Source: Cyclobacteriaceae bacterium
Lineage (GTDB): Bacteria; Bacteroidota; Bacteroidia; Cytophagales; Cyclobacteriaceae
Direction: 5' to 3'
Assembly (NCBI GenBank): GCA_009885605.1
Contig: VFKK01000128.1
Span: forward strand, 1 to 7,665
DNA length: 7,665 nucleotides
Shown here: positions 1-7,120 of the stretch, piece by piece
How positions within the stretch are numbered: the first letter of the stretch is position 1
Layout of the letters: the number at the start of each line of letters is the position of its first letter
Notes under the pieces: generated by a model
Seen by the model: the letters and a program-made list of their open reading frames with translations, nothing else
The model's database searches: none
What the model was told of the DNA's origin: nothing
Program-made: the position numbers and the translations under genes

Positions 1-1089
1 ACCCTTCACCGCCATCCCGGCTTCCATGATTCTCTTCTGCGGCTCATGCGGATAGATCGCTTCGTAATGGAGGAACTGACCTTGCGGACCGAGACAAACC
101 AACTTGCAACCGGTCCGGAAACCCGGATCAATTGCCATCACTGATTTTTGACCCAAAGGTGCTCCGAGAAGTAGCTGACGCAGGTTTTCGGTAAAAACTT
201 TGATCGCTTCCTCATCTGCTTTCTTTTTGGTGAGAAGCCGAATTTCAGTTTCCATGCTCGGTTTGAGCAGGCGTTTGTAGCAATCTTTGATTGCAAGTCT
301 GACTTGCTCAACGGAAGTATTTGCAGCGTCAGCGAGAATTTCCCGCTCCATCAATGCGACAGCTGACGCTTCCTCCGGACATGAATCCAGCATCAGAAAA
401 AGTTCTTTTTCTCCTCTTCTCATCGCCAAAACGCGATGCGAAGGAGCAGTTTTTACTGGTTCGGACCAATCAAAATAATCCTTGTATTTGATCGCTTCTG
501 CTTCTTTACCCGGAAGCACTTTCGAAGAAAAAACTCCTTCATTCAGGAAAACTCTGCGCATTTTTTCACGGAGTCCGGCATTCTCATTGATCCATTCGGC
601 CATGATATCCCGAGCTCCCTGTAGTGCTTCTTCGATTGATTTTACATCCTTCTCAGCATCGAGATACTTCTGCGCCTCAGCTTCGAGATTGATAGAAGTC
701 TGAGAAAAAATCCGCTCTGCCAAAGGCTCGAGACCTTTCTCACGGGCGATCGTAGCCTTGGTTCTTCGCTTGGGCTTATAGGGCAAATAGATATCTTCAA
801 GCTTTGAAATGGTCTCCGCCAACTCAATGGATTTCTTGAGTTCGGGGGTAAGTTTTCCTTGTTCTTCGATTGATTTCAGGATGGCTTCTCTGCGCTTATC
901 GAGTTCTCGGAGCTGCTCAACCCGATCGCGGATAGCTGCTACCTGCACCTCATCGAGTTCGCCGGTAGCTTCTTTCCGATAGCGGGAAATAAAAGGAACC
1001 GTCCCGCCTCCATCCAGCAATTCAACTGTGGCTTTCACCTGATGCGGTTTGATCTGGAGTTCGGCAGCTATTTTAAATTCGTAATTCAT
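1..1089 (-). CDS. tex: Tex family transcription accessory / RNA-binding protein, N-terminal 363 residues (partial)
   Basis: Reading the minus strand from the ATG at 1089 gives 363 uninterrupted codons to the window edge. The N-terminus (MNYEFKIAAELQIKPHQV), followed by GGGTVPFISRYRKEATGELD at about residues 33-52 and LPYKPKRRTKATIAREKGLEP at about 99-119, is the signature of the Tex_N region. AIDPGFRTG at residues 319-327 opens the YqgF/RNase H-like domain. The C-terminal helix-hairpin-helix and S1 RNA-binding domains expected in a protein of roughly 700-800 residues lie beyond the left edge. Tex is a cytoplasmic nucleic-acid-binding protein linked to transcription and RNA metabolism; its exact role in Bacteroidota is not evident here. 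The frame stays open about 258 bases upstream of this ATG but has no other ATG, and the chosen start matches the family N-terminus. No Shine-Dalgarno sequence is visible. It is transcribed divergently from the thioredoxin gene. Confidence 0.96.
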   Translation of the reverse strand, partial: MNYEFKIAAELQIKPHQVKATVELLDGGGTVPFISRYRKEATGELDEVQVAAIRDRVEQLRELDKRREAILKSIEEQGKLTPELKKSIELAETISKLEDIYLPYKPKRRTKATIAREKGLEPLAERIFSQTSINLEAEAQKYLDAEKDVKSIEEALQGARDIMAEWINENAGLREKMRRVFLNEGVFSSKVLPGKEAEAIKYKDYFDWSEPVKTAPSHRVLAMRRGEKELFLMLDSCPEEASAVALMEREILADAANTSVEQVRLAIKDCYKRLLKPSMETEIRLLTKKKADEEAIKVFTENLRQLLLGAPLGQKSVMAIDPGFRTGCKLVCLGPQGQFLHYEAIYPHEPQKRIMEAGMAVKG

Positions 1090-1224
1090 ATAAAAAGGGT
1101 CTTGAAATCGTTTTGATCTCGCAAGATAAACTTCCTTGAAAAGAGAAATCAGCTTTATGTACGGCAAGTCACTAAGAAGCTGGAAATGTGAGGGTAAATT
1201 TGAAGGGAATTTTAAAATTGAAAG

Positions 1225-1321
1225 ATTGGAAGATTTGAAAATTGTCGGATGACCGATGACCGATGTTATTAAAATTGGAAGATTTGAAAATTGTCGGATG
1301 CTCGATGACCGATGACCGATG
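1225..1321. repeat. Tandemly duplicated 27-bp block with GATGACC heptads
   Basis: An identical 27-bp sequence (it begins ATTGGAAGATTTGAAAATTG) occurs at 1225-1251 and again at 1274-1300, a 49-bp step. Each copy runs into a 7-bp tandem repeat: two GATGACC units plus GATG at 1248-1265, and GATGCTC, two GATGACC units plus GATG at 1297-1321. The second copy therefore has one extra, slightly diverged heptad. Just upstream, 1214-1245 is itself loosely periodic in AAGATTTG/AAAATTG-like words of about 8 bp. The copies are too perfect and too regularly spaced to be chance. I do not recognise it as an insertion sequence or CRISPR, and no gene is associated with it. Confidence 0.9.
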
Positions 1322-1350
1322 TGGCCCAAGCGATTGTTGTGGTTATCTCA

Positions 1351-1400
1351 GCTTCGATAGCAGCTCCATTTCTCCGCAATAGCGGAATATTTAGCGAAGC
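1351..1400. repeat. Nested inverted repeat (possible RNA hairpin pair)
   Basis: GCTTCG at 1351-1356 is the exact reverse complement of CGAAGC at 1395-1400. The stem can extend inward to 1360/1391 with one A-G mismatch and one G-U pair, giving about 10 positions. Inside it lies a second perfect 5-bp hairpin, TCCGC at 1373-1377 with loop AATA and GCGGA at 1382-1386. It sits 79 bp before the thioredoxin start codon. It could be a structured 5' leader, a relic of a REP-like element, or chance in short words. No U-tract follows it directly, so it is not a typical terminator. Confidence 0.4.
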
Positions 1401-1433
1401 ATATCCCCCTTAAAAGGGCTAAATAGTGTTATT

Positions 1434-1475
1434 CACCTTATACTTTGTACTTGATACATCGTACTCAATACCTTA
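1434..1475 (+). repeat. Six-unit 7-bp TAC array directly before a start codon
   Basis: Read in sevens from 1434 the DNA is CACCTTA, TACTTTG, TACTTGA, TACATCG, TACTCAA, TACCTTA, followed by CTA and then the ATG at 1479. Five of six units begin with TAC and the sixth with CAC; the first and last units differ by one base. The last four positions of each unit vary. The array occupies what must be the immediate 5' untranslated or core promoter region of the thioredoxin gene. No Shine-Dalgarno sequence is present within it. Confidence 0.75.
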
Positions 1476-1478
1476 CTA

Positions 1479-2051
1479 ATGGATTGGAAAAAAGAAATTA
1501 AAAGCTGGGGATGGATCATTGCCGTCTTCGCTTTCTTATACTTCACAGGGCTTTTACCAGTGATTCAGGGCGGACTTCAGTCGGTTTTACTTGCGACTGG
1601 TTTGATCAAACCAAGCATTGACGTACCGGATTTGACGAATAAAGATTTTGACTACACAGGTCAGTTCAAAGACTTCGAAGGAAACATTGTTGATCTTCAG
1701 GATTACAAAGGAAAAACTATTTTTATCAACCTGTGGGCTTCCTGGTGCGGACCTTGCCGGGCTGAGATGCCCCATATTTCCGAACTCTATAAATCCGTGA
1801 AAGACACTCCCGATCTTGAATTCCTGTTGATTGGTCTGGATGATGATTTCAACAAAAGCAAAAAATTCATGGATGGAAAGACTTGGGGTTTCCCGACAGT
1901 TCATGCAAGTTTTGGAATCAATAGAAGCCTTCAAAGCGAGTCAATTCCTACCACTTTGGTTGTAAATCCGGAGGGAAAAATCGTCTTTTATCAACAGGGA
2001 ATGAGTAATTTCAATACTGACGAGTTCCGGGATTTTCTTCTTTCGCAGTAA
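1479..2051 (+). CDS. Membrane-anchored TlpA/ResA-type thioredoxin-like protein
   Basis: This encodes 190 residues. The short basic N-terminus (MDWKKEIK) is followed by a hydrophobic stretch at about 11-29 and a further apolar stretch to about 43, so the protein is probably anchored in the inner membrane with its catalytic domain in the periplasm. The thioredoxin fold starts near residue 60 with the GQFKDFEGNIVDLQDYKGK segment typical of TlpA/ResA/AhpC-TSA-like proteins. The active site is WCGPC at 89-93 after INLWAS, and the cis-proline is P157 in SIPTT. No cytochrome maturation genes lie nearby, so the partner is unknown. By family it should carry out thiol-disulfide exchange, usually reducing, on extracytoplasmic cysteines. 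The start chosen is the only ATG that keeps the full anchor. No ribosome binding site is evident. It is unlikely to be co-transcribed with tex, which diverges from it. Confidence 0.92.
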   Translation: MDWKKEIKSWGWIIAVFAFLYFTGLLPVIQGGLQSVLLATGLIKPSIDVPDLTNKDFDYTGQFKDFEGNIVDLQDYKGKTIFINLWASWCGPCRAEMPHISELYKSVKDTPDLEFLLIGLDDDFNKSKKFMDGKTWGFPTVHASFGINRSLQSESIPTTLVVNPEGKIVFYQQGMSNFNTDEFRDFLLSQ

Positions 2052-2240
2052 GTTTTTCAGTGTTTTACCAGCTGACATTTCCTTTAAGGAGAATTTCATT
2101 GGCAGGCTCCGAGATTTATCGTAATCTTAATTCCAGACCCAAAAACCTATGAAATCGAGCAAGACGCAAGCGACACACACTGGAATGATTATCAGGATTG
2201 CGAGATTCCATATGGCCAATAAAAATCAAATTATAACCAT
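2052..2240. other. Intergenic spacer before the GH95 gene
   Basis: This 189-bp gap shows no confident gene or terminator. It contains a 31-codon ATG reading frame (2149-2244) whose TGA overlaps the GH95 start as ATGA. It also contains an ATG-less open stretch at 2088-2219. The hexamers TGGAAT (2181-2186) and ATTCCA (2205-2210) form an inverted repeat, and CCATATG occurs twice 30 bp apart (2208-2214 and 2238-2244), the second including the real start codon. None of these is strong enough to call as functional. The last 20 bases before the start are A/T-rich, as is common in Bacteroidota leaders. Confidence 0.6.
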
Positions 2241-4574
2241 ATGAAAAAGTCCCTGCTTCTTTCCCTGGCAGCTTTTGCCTTGTTTCATTTTGCGCAAGCC
2301 CAGGAATCAACTCTTTGGTATCAAAAGCCTGCAGAGAACTGGGAGGAAGCACTTCCCCTCGGAAATGGCAGATTGGGAGCGATGGTTTTTGGGATTCCGG
2401 GCAAAGAGCGAATTCAACTGAATGAGGATTCTATTTGGCCGGGTGGTCCGGACGACTGGGGTTTGGCTGAGGGGAAAAGAGCCGATCTGGATCTTATCCG
2501 AGCCTATCTCCTGGCCGGTGAAAATGAAAAAGCCGATTCCTTACTCGTTCTGAAATTTTCCCGAAAGGGAGTTACCCGCTCCCACCAAACCTTGGGAGAT
2601 CTTTGGTTGGATTTTGATTGGTCCGATGTCAGTGATTACAAAAGAAGCCTTGATCTGACATCTGCAATATCCAGAACCGAATTCCTAAGCGAGGGACATT
2701 TAGTCACTCAGGAAATCCTCTCTTCCGCTCCGGATGATGCGATTATTTTTAGATTGAAAACCACACATCCAAAAGGTTTCCGTGGCAAAATAATGCTGAA
2801 TCGACCCGATGACGAGGGTTTTGCGACAGCAGAAACCAAAGCTCTCAATGACAATCTTCTTGAAATGACCGGGATGGTCACACAACGATCGGGTCAAATT
2901 GACTCGAAACCTTTCCCGATTTTGAATGGAGTGAAATTCCGGGTTTTGCTCTTGGCCCAGAATCAAATCGGAATAGTGAAAGCCAATGAAAACTATCTGG
3001 AAGTCAATGGCGCGCAGGAAATCATCCTGAAACTTGTAGCTGAGACTTCCTATTACCATCCCGATTTTTCAAAAGCAGCCGATTCTCAACTCAATCAAGT
3101 ACTATTCAAAAGCTGGGGTGAAATCCAATCTGCACACAAACGTGAATATAAATCCTGGTTTGACCGAATGAGTTTGAGTTTGGGCACACTCGAAGCGAAT
3201 GAAATCCCGACTGATCAGCGTATCCAACATGTCAAAAACGGGCAAACTGATCTTCATTTGGAAAAGCTTTTGTTTGACTTTGGTCGCTATCTTCTCATAT
3301 CCTCCAGCCGTCCCGGCACCAATCCGGCAAACCTGCAGGGAATCTGGAATCAGCACATCGCTGCTCCCTGGAATGCAGATTATCATTTGAATATCAACCT
3401 GCAAATGAACTATTGGCCTGCGGAGGTGACTAACCTTAGCGAGTTGACCGGACCACTTTTTGACTTCACAGATGGGTTGGTGGAAACCGGAAAAAAAGCT
3501 GCCTCCGGAAATTTTGGGATGCAGGGCACAGCCATTCCGCATACCACCGATCTTTGGAAAATTCCCTTTTTGCAGGCCGCAACCGCCTATTGGGGTGGCT
3601 GGATAGGTGCAGGCGCCTGGATGGGCAGGCATTATTGGGAGCATTATCTATTCACCGGAGACACGGATTTCCTTCGGAAAAGAGCTATGCCGGCAATTGA
3701 GCAAATAGCCCTTTTCTACTCAGATTGGCTGATCGAAGATCCGCGAAACGGAATGCTGGTTTCGGCACCTTCCACTTCTCCCGAAAATCAGTTTATCAAC
3801 GCAAAAGGAAAGAAAGCCGCCACGACTTTGGGCGCTGCCATGGATCAGCAATTGATCGCCGATATTTTCTCGATTTATATCCAGACCAATCAGATTTTAG
3901 GGCTTGAATCTCCTTTGTTGGAAAAAATAAAAACTCAGCATTCAAAACTTCGTCCGGGAGTTTTTTTGGGTGAGGACGGAAGGATTCTCGAGTGGGATCA
4001 ACCCTACGAGGAACCCGAAAAAGGTCATCGCCACATGTCTCATTTGTATGCTTTTCATCCCGGAGCCGCGATTACCCAAAGTCAAACTCCCCAATATTTC
4101 GAAGCGGTGAAAAAGACGCTGGACTATCGCCTGGCAAATGGCGGAGCGGGAACGGGCTGGTCCAGGGCTTGGCTGATCAACTTCTCGGCAAGACTTCTCG
4201 ATGGGGAAATGGCCTACGAACACATTCAAAAATTGATTTCTCAATCCCTTTATCTCAATTTGTTTGACGGGCACCCTCCCTTTCAGATCGACGGAAATTT
4301 CGGTTACACTGCCGGAGTTGCCGAGATGCTGGTGCAGTCGCATGAGCCTGGTTTGATACGGATTTTGCCTGCATTGCCCGAAGCTTGGCAGACGGGGGAA
4401 GTCAAGGGAATTAAAGCCCGAGGTGGTTTTACGCTGGATTTCAGGTGGGAAAATGGGGAAGTTAAATCCCTCCGAATCCACTCCCTTTTAGGAAATAAAA
4501 CCATTCTGATGATGGACGGATCAGAAGTAGAGCTGGAACTTAAGAAAGGAGAAAGCCTTGAAATGGAATTTTAA
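2241..4574 (+). CDS. Secreted GH95 glycoside hydrolase, probable alpha-L-fucosidase
   Basis: This encodes 777 residues, the usual size for a Bacteroidota family 95 glycoside hydrolase. Residues 1-20 are a signal peptide with a likely AQA|QE cleavage site and no lipobox cysteine, so export to the periplasm or beyond is expected. The N-terminal domain opens with the family hallmark LWYQKPAENWEEALPLGNGR and IQLNEDSIWPGGP (about 25-70). The (alpha/alpha)6 catalytic barrel contains WNADYHLNINLQMNYWPAE (377-395), SAPSTSPEN (508-516) and FQIDGNFG (681-688). By homology with the Bifidobacterium 1,2-alpha-L-fucosidase, N384, N386, E515 and D684 are the catalytic set, and all are present. The reaction is inverting hydrolysis of terminal alpha-linked L-fucose, although some GH95 enzymes act on alpha-L-galactose. 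The histidine before the Asn pair (H382) favours fucose. No SusC/SusD or other carbohydrate genes are visible, so the target glycan is unknown. The amine oxidase gene follows after 54 bp. Confidence 0.95.
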   Translation: MKKSLLLSLAAFALFHFAQAQESTLWYQKPAENWEEALPLGNGRLGAMVFGIPGKERIQLNEDSIWPGGPDDWGLAEGKRADLDLIRAYLLAGENEKADSLLVLKFSRKGVTRSHQTLGDLWLDFDWSDVSDYKRSLDLTSAISRTEFLSEGHLVTQEILSSAPDDAIIFRLKTTHPKGFRGKIMLNRPDDEGFATAETKALNDNLLEMTGMVTQRSGQIDSKPFPILNGVKFRVLLLAQNQIGIVKANENYLEVNGAQEIILKLVAETSYYHPDFSKAADSQLNQVLFKSWGEIQSAHKREYKSWFDRMSLSLGTLEANEIPTDQRIQHVKNGQTDLHLEKLLFDFGRYLLISSSRPGTNPANLQGIWNQHIAAPWNADYHLNINLQMNYWPAEVTNLSELTGPLFDFTDGLVETGKKAASGNFGMQGTAIPHTTDLWKIPFLQAATAYWGGWIGAGAWMGRHYWEHYLFTGDTDFLRKRAMPAIEQIALFYSDWLIEDPRNGMLVSAPSTSPENQFINAKGKKAATTLGAAMDQQLIADIFSIYIQTNQILGLESPLLEKIKTQHSKLRPGVFLGEDGRILEWDQPYEEPEKGHRHMSHLYAFHPGAAITQSQTPQYFEAVKKTLDYRLANGGAGTGWSRAWLINFSARLLDGEMAYEHIQKLISQSLYLNLFDGHPPFQIDGNFGYTAGVAEMLVQSHEPGLIRILPALPEAWQTGEVKGIKARGGFTLDFRWENGEVKSLRIHSLLGNKTILMMDGSEVELELKKGESLEMEF

Positions 4575-4628
4575 ATCTGGCGGATTAATCCTTCATCAAT
4601 CCATAACGTTTTTTTCTTAAATTCCATT

Positions 4629-5990
4629 ATGATCACCAAATCACCCCAGGTACTGATCATTGGAGGAGGATTTTCTGGAATTGCTGCCGCGAAGAAACTC
4701 CACGAATCAGGGATTACATTTCAGGTTTTAGAAGCGAGAGATCGTCTCGGCGGTCGGGTTCACACGCGACAACTTTCAGAAGATCTATATGTAGATCTTG
4801 GAGGGCAATGGATCGGTCCGACTCAGGATCGGATGTATGAGCTTTGCAAAGAGTTTGGCTTAGAACCTTTTGCCACCTACGATCAAGGTAAAAATGTGCT
4901 GGACCTGGCCGGGAAAATCCGGACTTACACCGGCCTTATTCCGAAGATGGATCCGCTTTCGTTGATCAATCTTGATTTGATTATTCGAAAACTTGAAAGG
5001 CTGGCTCAGCAGATTGACATCAATTCGCCTTGGTCAAATCGCCAGGCAGCTATTTTTGATTCCATTTCTCTGGATAGTTTCCTGCGGAAAAACAGTAAAA
5101 CCAAGAGTTGCCTTGCGGTCATCCGAGTTGGTTGCGAGACAGTTTTCGCCTGCGAACTGAATGAAATTTCTTTGCTCCATGCCTTGTTCTACATTCGATC
5201 CGGCACCTCATTGGATTGCCTGATCAATATCAAAAACGGAGCTCAGCAGGATCGAATAAAGGGTGGCATGCAACCACTTGTGGAGAAAATGGCAGCACCA
5301 TTCTTGGATAAGATTTTATTCAATTCTCCGGTAAGAAAAATCGAAAATACAGAAAAAGGGATAACAGTCGCTGGCGATGGATTCAGCATTTCAGCCGAAA
5401 AACTAATATTCGCAGTTCCACCTCCCCTGCTTTCGCAAATCAACTTTTCACCCAAACTATCGCTCGCAAAACGTCAATTACTGGATCGGTATGCGATGGG
5501 GATCGTGGGAAAATGTTTCATGATTTACCCGAAGCCGTTTTGGAGAGAATCAGGTTTCAGCGGACAAGCTGTAGCAGACGAAAAATCCCCTTTTCAGACG
5601 CTTTTTGATTGCTCGCCTGCAGACGGGAAATATGGAATCCTGATGGGTTTCACGATTGGAAACCGAGCAAAAGCTTATTTTTCCAAAGAAGAATCCGACA
5701 GAAAATCTGAAATGCTGAAAATCCTGAATACTTATTTTGGCGCATCAGCCGATCAACCAATCCAATACATCGACTTCAGCATGAGCGATGAAGAATGGTC
5801 AAGGGGATGCTACGCCGGACTTATGCCTACTGGAGCATGGACAGGTTTTCGCGATGCCTATCGAAAAGCCGAAGATCCCTACTACTTTGCAGGAACTGAG
5901 GCCGCGACCCGTTGGCATGGTTATATAGAGGGTGCTGTACTGGCTGGTGAAAACGCAGCAACTCTCGTTTTCAATTCATTAAAACAATGA
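4629..5990 (+). CDS. Flavin monoamine oxidase (MAO-like, FAD-dependent)
   Basis: This encodes 453 residues with no signal peptide, so it is probably cytoplasmic. The N-terminal FAD-binding beta-alpha-beta unit is VLIIGGGFSGIAAAKKL (8-24) with the ribose-binding E35, followed by EARDRLGGRVHT (35-46) and LGGQWIGPTQDRM (57-69). The C-terminal FAD motif is YYFAGTEAATRWHGYIEGA (418-436). The match to mammalian MAO is unusually complete. SRGCY places C394 where MAO has its covalent flavin cysteine, Y395 and Y432 match the aromatic cage, and K295 in IVGKCF matches the flavin N5-proximal lysine. The expected reaction is oxidative deamination of a primary or secondary amine to an aldehyde (or ketone), ammonia or amine, and H2O2. 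Its stop codon overlaps the start of the nitrilase-like gene by 4 bp, implying translational coupling. The start is the first ATG before the dinucleotide fold, with an A/T-rich leader and no Shine-Dalgarno. The substrate is not deducible. Confidence 0.93.
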   Translation: MITKSPQVLIIGGGFSGIAAAKKLHESGITFQVLEARDRLGGRVHTRQLSEDLYVDLGGQWIGPTQDRMYELCKEFGLEPFATYDQGKNVLDLAGKIRTYTGLIPKMDPLSLINLDLIIRKLERLAQQIDINSPWSNRQAAIFDSISLDSFLRKNSKTKSCLAVIRVGCETVFACELNEISLLHALFYIRSGTSLDCLINIKNGAQQDRIKGGMQPLVEKMAAPFLDKILFNSPVRKIENTEKGITVAGDGFSISAEKLIFAVPPPLLSQINFSPKLSLAKRQLLDRYAMGIVGKCFMIYPKPFWRESGFSGQAVADEKSPFQTLFDCSPADGKYGILMGFTIGNRAKAYFSKEESDRKSEMLKILNTYFGASADQPIQYIDFSMSDEEWSRGCYAGLMPTGAWTGFRDAYRKAEDPYYFAGTEAATRWHGYIEGAVLAGENAATLVFNSLKQ

Positions 5991-7117
5991 GGCATTTTAT
6001 AAGTCTGTTCATTCTCCTGCTCTTTATCTGGCTGATCTGGTCCTATTCAGGGAGAAACATGCCCTTGGACCCGGCCAACGCTTATATTTCGGTGGTTCAG
6101 GAAATCAATCCTTCTGATAGTTTAAATCGGAACGTGGTCGGCATTCAGCCCTACATGGAAGTATCGGATTATTTTTCAAGAGTGATTTTCAAGGATAAAC
6201 TCCGGTTTTACCTTTCAGAATCAAAAGTCAAAGGGTTTTTAAACAAAAATACAATCGTACTTTTTCCTGAATACATCGGAACTTGGCTGGTTTTGGAAGG
6301 AGAAAAACATATTCTGGCCAAAAAAGAGACGATGAAAGATGCACTGACAACGCTGGTTTTGAGCAATTTCTTAGACTTCTCCTTAACATATCTTAAAACC
6401 AGCAAGGAAACAGACCGTGCAGCTTCGGCGATCTTTCGAATGAAAGCCAAATCGATGGCCAATAGTTATTTCCTGACCTTCAGCGAACTGGCTAAGGAGT
6501 CAAAAATACATATTGCTGCAGGTTCGATTATTTTGCCAGGCCCCACAGTTGTTGATGGAAAAATCCACGTGGACCCAAAAGGACCACTTTACAATGCCGC
6601 ATTTATATTTGGTCCGGATGGAAAAGTGATCGGAGATCCGATCCTGAAAGCGTTTCCGATTGAGAGTGAAATTCCTTTTTTAGCGGCAGCTATTCCCGGG
6701 GAAATCCCCACGTTTGACCTTCCTTTTGCAAAAACCTCAGTCCTTATATGCGCGGACAGCTGGTATCCTGATGCGTATCAGACTGCTACTAATCAAAATG
6801 CAGAGCTGATCCTGGTACCCTCGTTTTGCATCGGAAATGGTGCGATGGATATCCTTTGGAAAGGCTATAGCGGATATCCCGAACCCGCAGGAACTGACCT
6901 GAATGATATCAACAAACTCACTGAGCGGGAAGCTTGGGAGAAATATGCCTTGCCGGGGCAGATTCATAAAACCCGTGCTCAGGCCGGGCTGAATGTATTC
7001 CTGAGAGGAAATCTATGGGATATGGGAGCAGACGGGCAGCCTTTGGCCATTTTTCAGAATACGCTTTTGCAAATCACTCCGGCAGACAGCGCCGGAATCT
7101 GGTCGCTTAATTATTAA
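5987..7117 (+). CDS. Membrane-anchored nitrilase-superfamily carbon-nitrogen hydrolase
   Basis: This encodes 376 residues, longer than the typical 260-330 for the superfamily. Residues 4-20 form an uncleaved-looking hydrophobic segment (FISLFILLLFIWLIWSY), so the enzyme is probably tethered to the inner membrane with the catalytic domain outside, or exported. The alpha-beta-beta-alpha core begins at about 49 (NVVGIQPYM). The triad is visible: E95 in VLFPEY, K221 in PILKAFP and C255 in LICADSWYP, with E226 or E228 as the second conserved glutamate. The K-C spacing of 34 is canonical. The E-K distance of 126 is about 50 residues longer than usual, because of a helical insertion before IAAGS (176-180). 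The reaction is thiol-mediated hydrolysis of an amide, nitrile or carbamoyl substrate; the specific branch is not recognisable. The start overlaps the oxidase stop (ATGA), and the secernin-like gene begins 3 bp after its stop. Confidence 0.88.
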   Translation: MRHFISLFILLLFIWLIWSYSGRNMPLDPANAYISVVQEINPSDSLNRNVVGIQPYMEVSDYFSRVIFKDKLRFYLSESKVKGFLNKNTIVLFPEYIGTWLVLEGEKHILAKKETMKDALTTLVLSNFLDFSLTYLKTSKETDRAASAIFRMKAKSMANSYFLTFSELAKESKIHIAAGSIILPGPTVVDGKIHVDPKGPLYNAAFIFGPDGKVIGDPILKAFPIESEIPFLAAAIPGEIPTFDLPFAKTSVLICADSWYPDAYQTATNQNAELILVPSFCIGNGAMDILWKGYSGYPEPAGTDLNDINKLTEREAWEKYALPGQIHKTRAQAGLNVFLRGNLWDMGADGQPLAIFQNTLLQITPADSAGIWSLNY

Positions 7118-7120
7118 ACT

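Larger units (their letters stand above)
1090..1478. other. Divergent intergenic region, no gene, repeat-rich
   Basis: This 389-bp stretch separates the divergent tex and thioredoxin genes and should carry promoters for both. I find no convincing coding sequence on either strand. I also see no clean pair of Bacteroidota-type boxes (TTTG near -33, TAnnTTTG near -7). TACTTTG at 1441-1447 resembles the -7 box but is one base short, and it is also a unit of a repeat. From 1200 onward the DNA is mostly short-period repeat: a duplicated block (1225-1321), a nested inverted repeat (1351-1400) and a TAC heptad array (1434-1475). The part next to tex (1090-1200) looks unstructured. Confidence 0.8.

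Noticed and set aside
1225..1321. Repeats considered as a CRISPR array.
   Set aside because: There are only two copies, the spacing includes further repeats rather than unique spacers, and there are no cas genes.
1090..1347. Possible N-terminal extension of tex: its frame stays open upstream to a TGA at 1348-1350.
   Set aside because: There is no ATG in the extension, it would be built from the intergenic repeats, and the family N-terminus aligns with the ATG at 1089.
1404..1419. CCCTTAAAAGGG near-palindrome, a possible operator or hairpin.
   Set aside because: The loop would be two bases, which is sterically poor for a hairpin, and no regulator is known to bind it; a single short palindrome is not enough.
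2088..2222. 44-codon open stretch without a start codon, with protein-like acidic composition, possibly a gene remnant.
   Set aside because: It has no ATG, GTG or TTG start in a sensible place, matches no family I recognise, and is short enough to be chance.
3102..4481. Two long minus-strand reading frames (about 180 codons each) inside the GH95 gene.
   Set aside because: They are antisense to a conserved enzyme with all catalytic motifs; their composition is that of a shadow frame.
4582..4615. GGATT/AATCC stem followed by a run of seven T before the amine oxidase gene, resembling a terminator.
   Set aside because: The stem is only 5 bp and A/T-rich, the loop is 11 bases, and six bases separate the stem from the T run; too weak to call.
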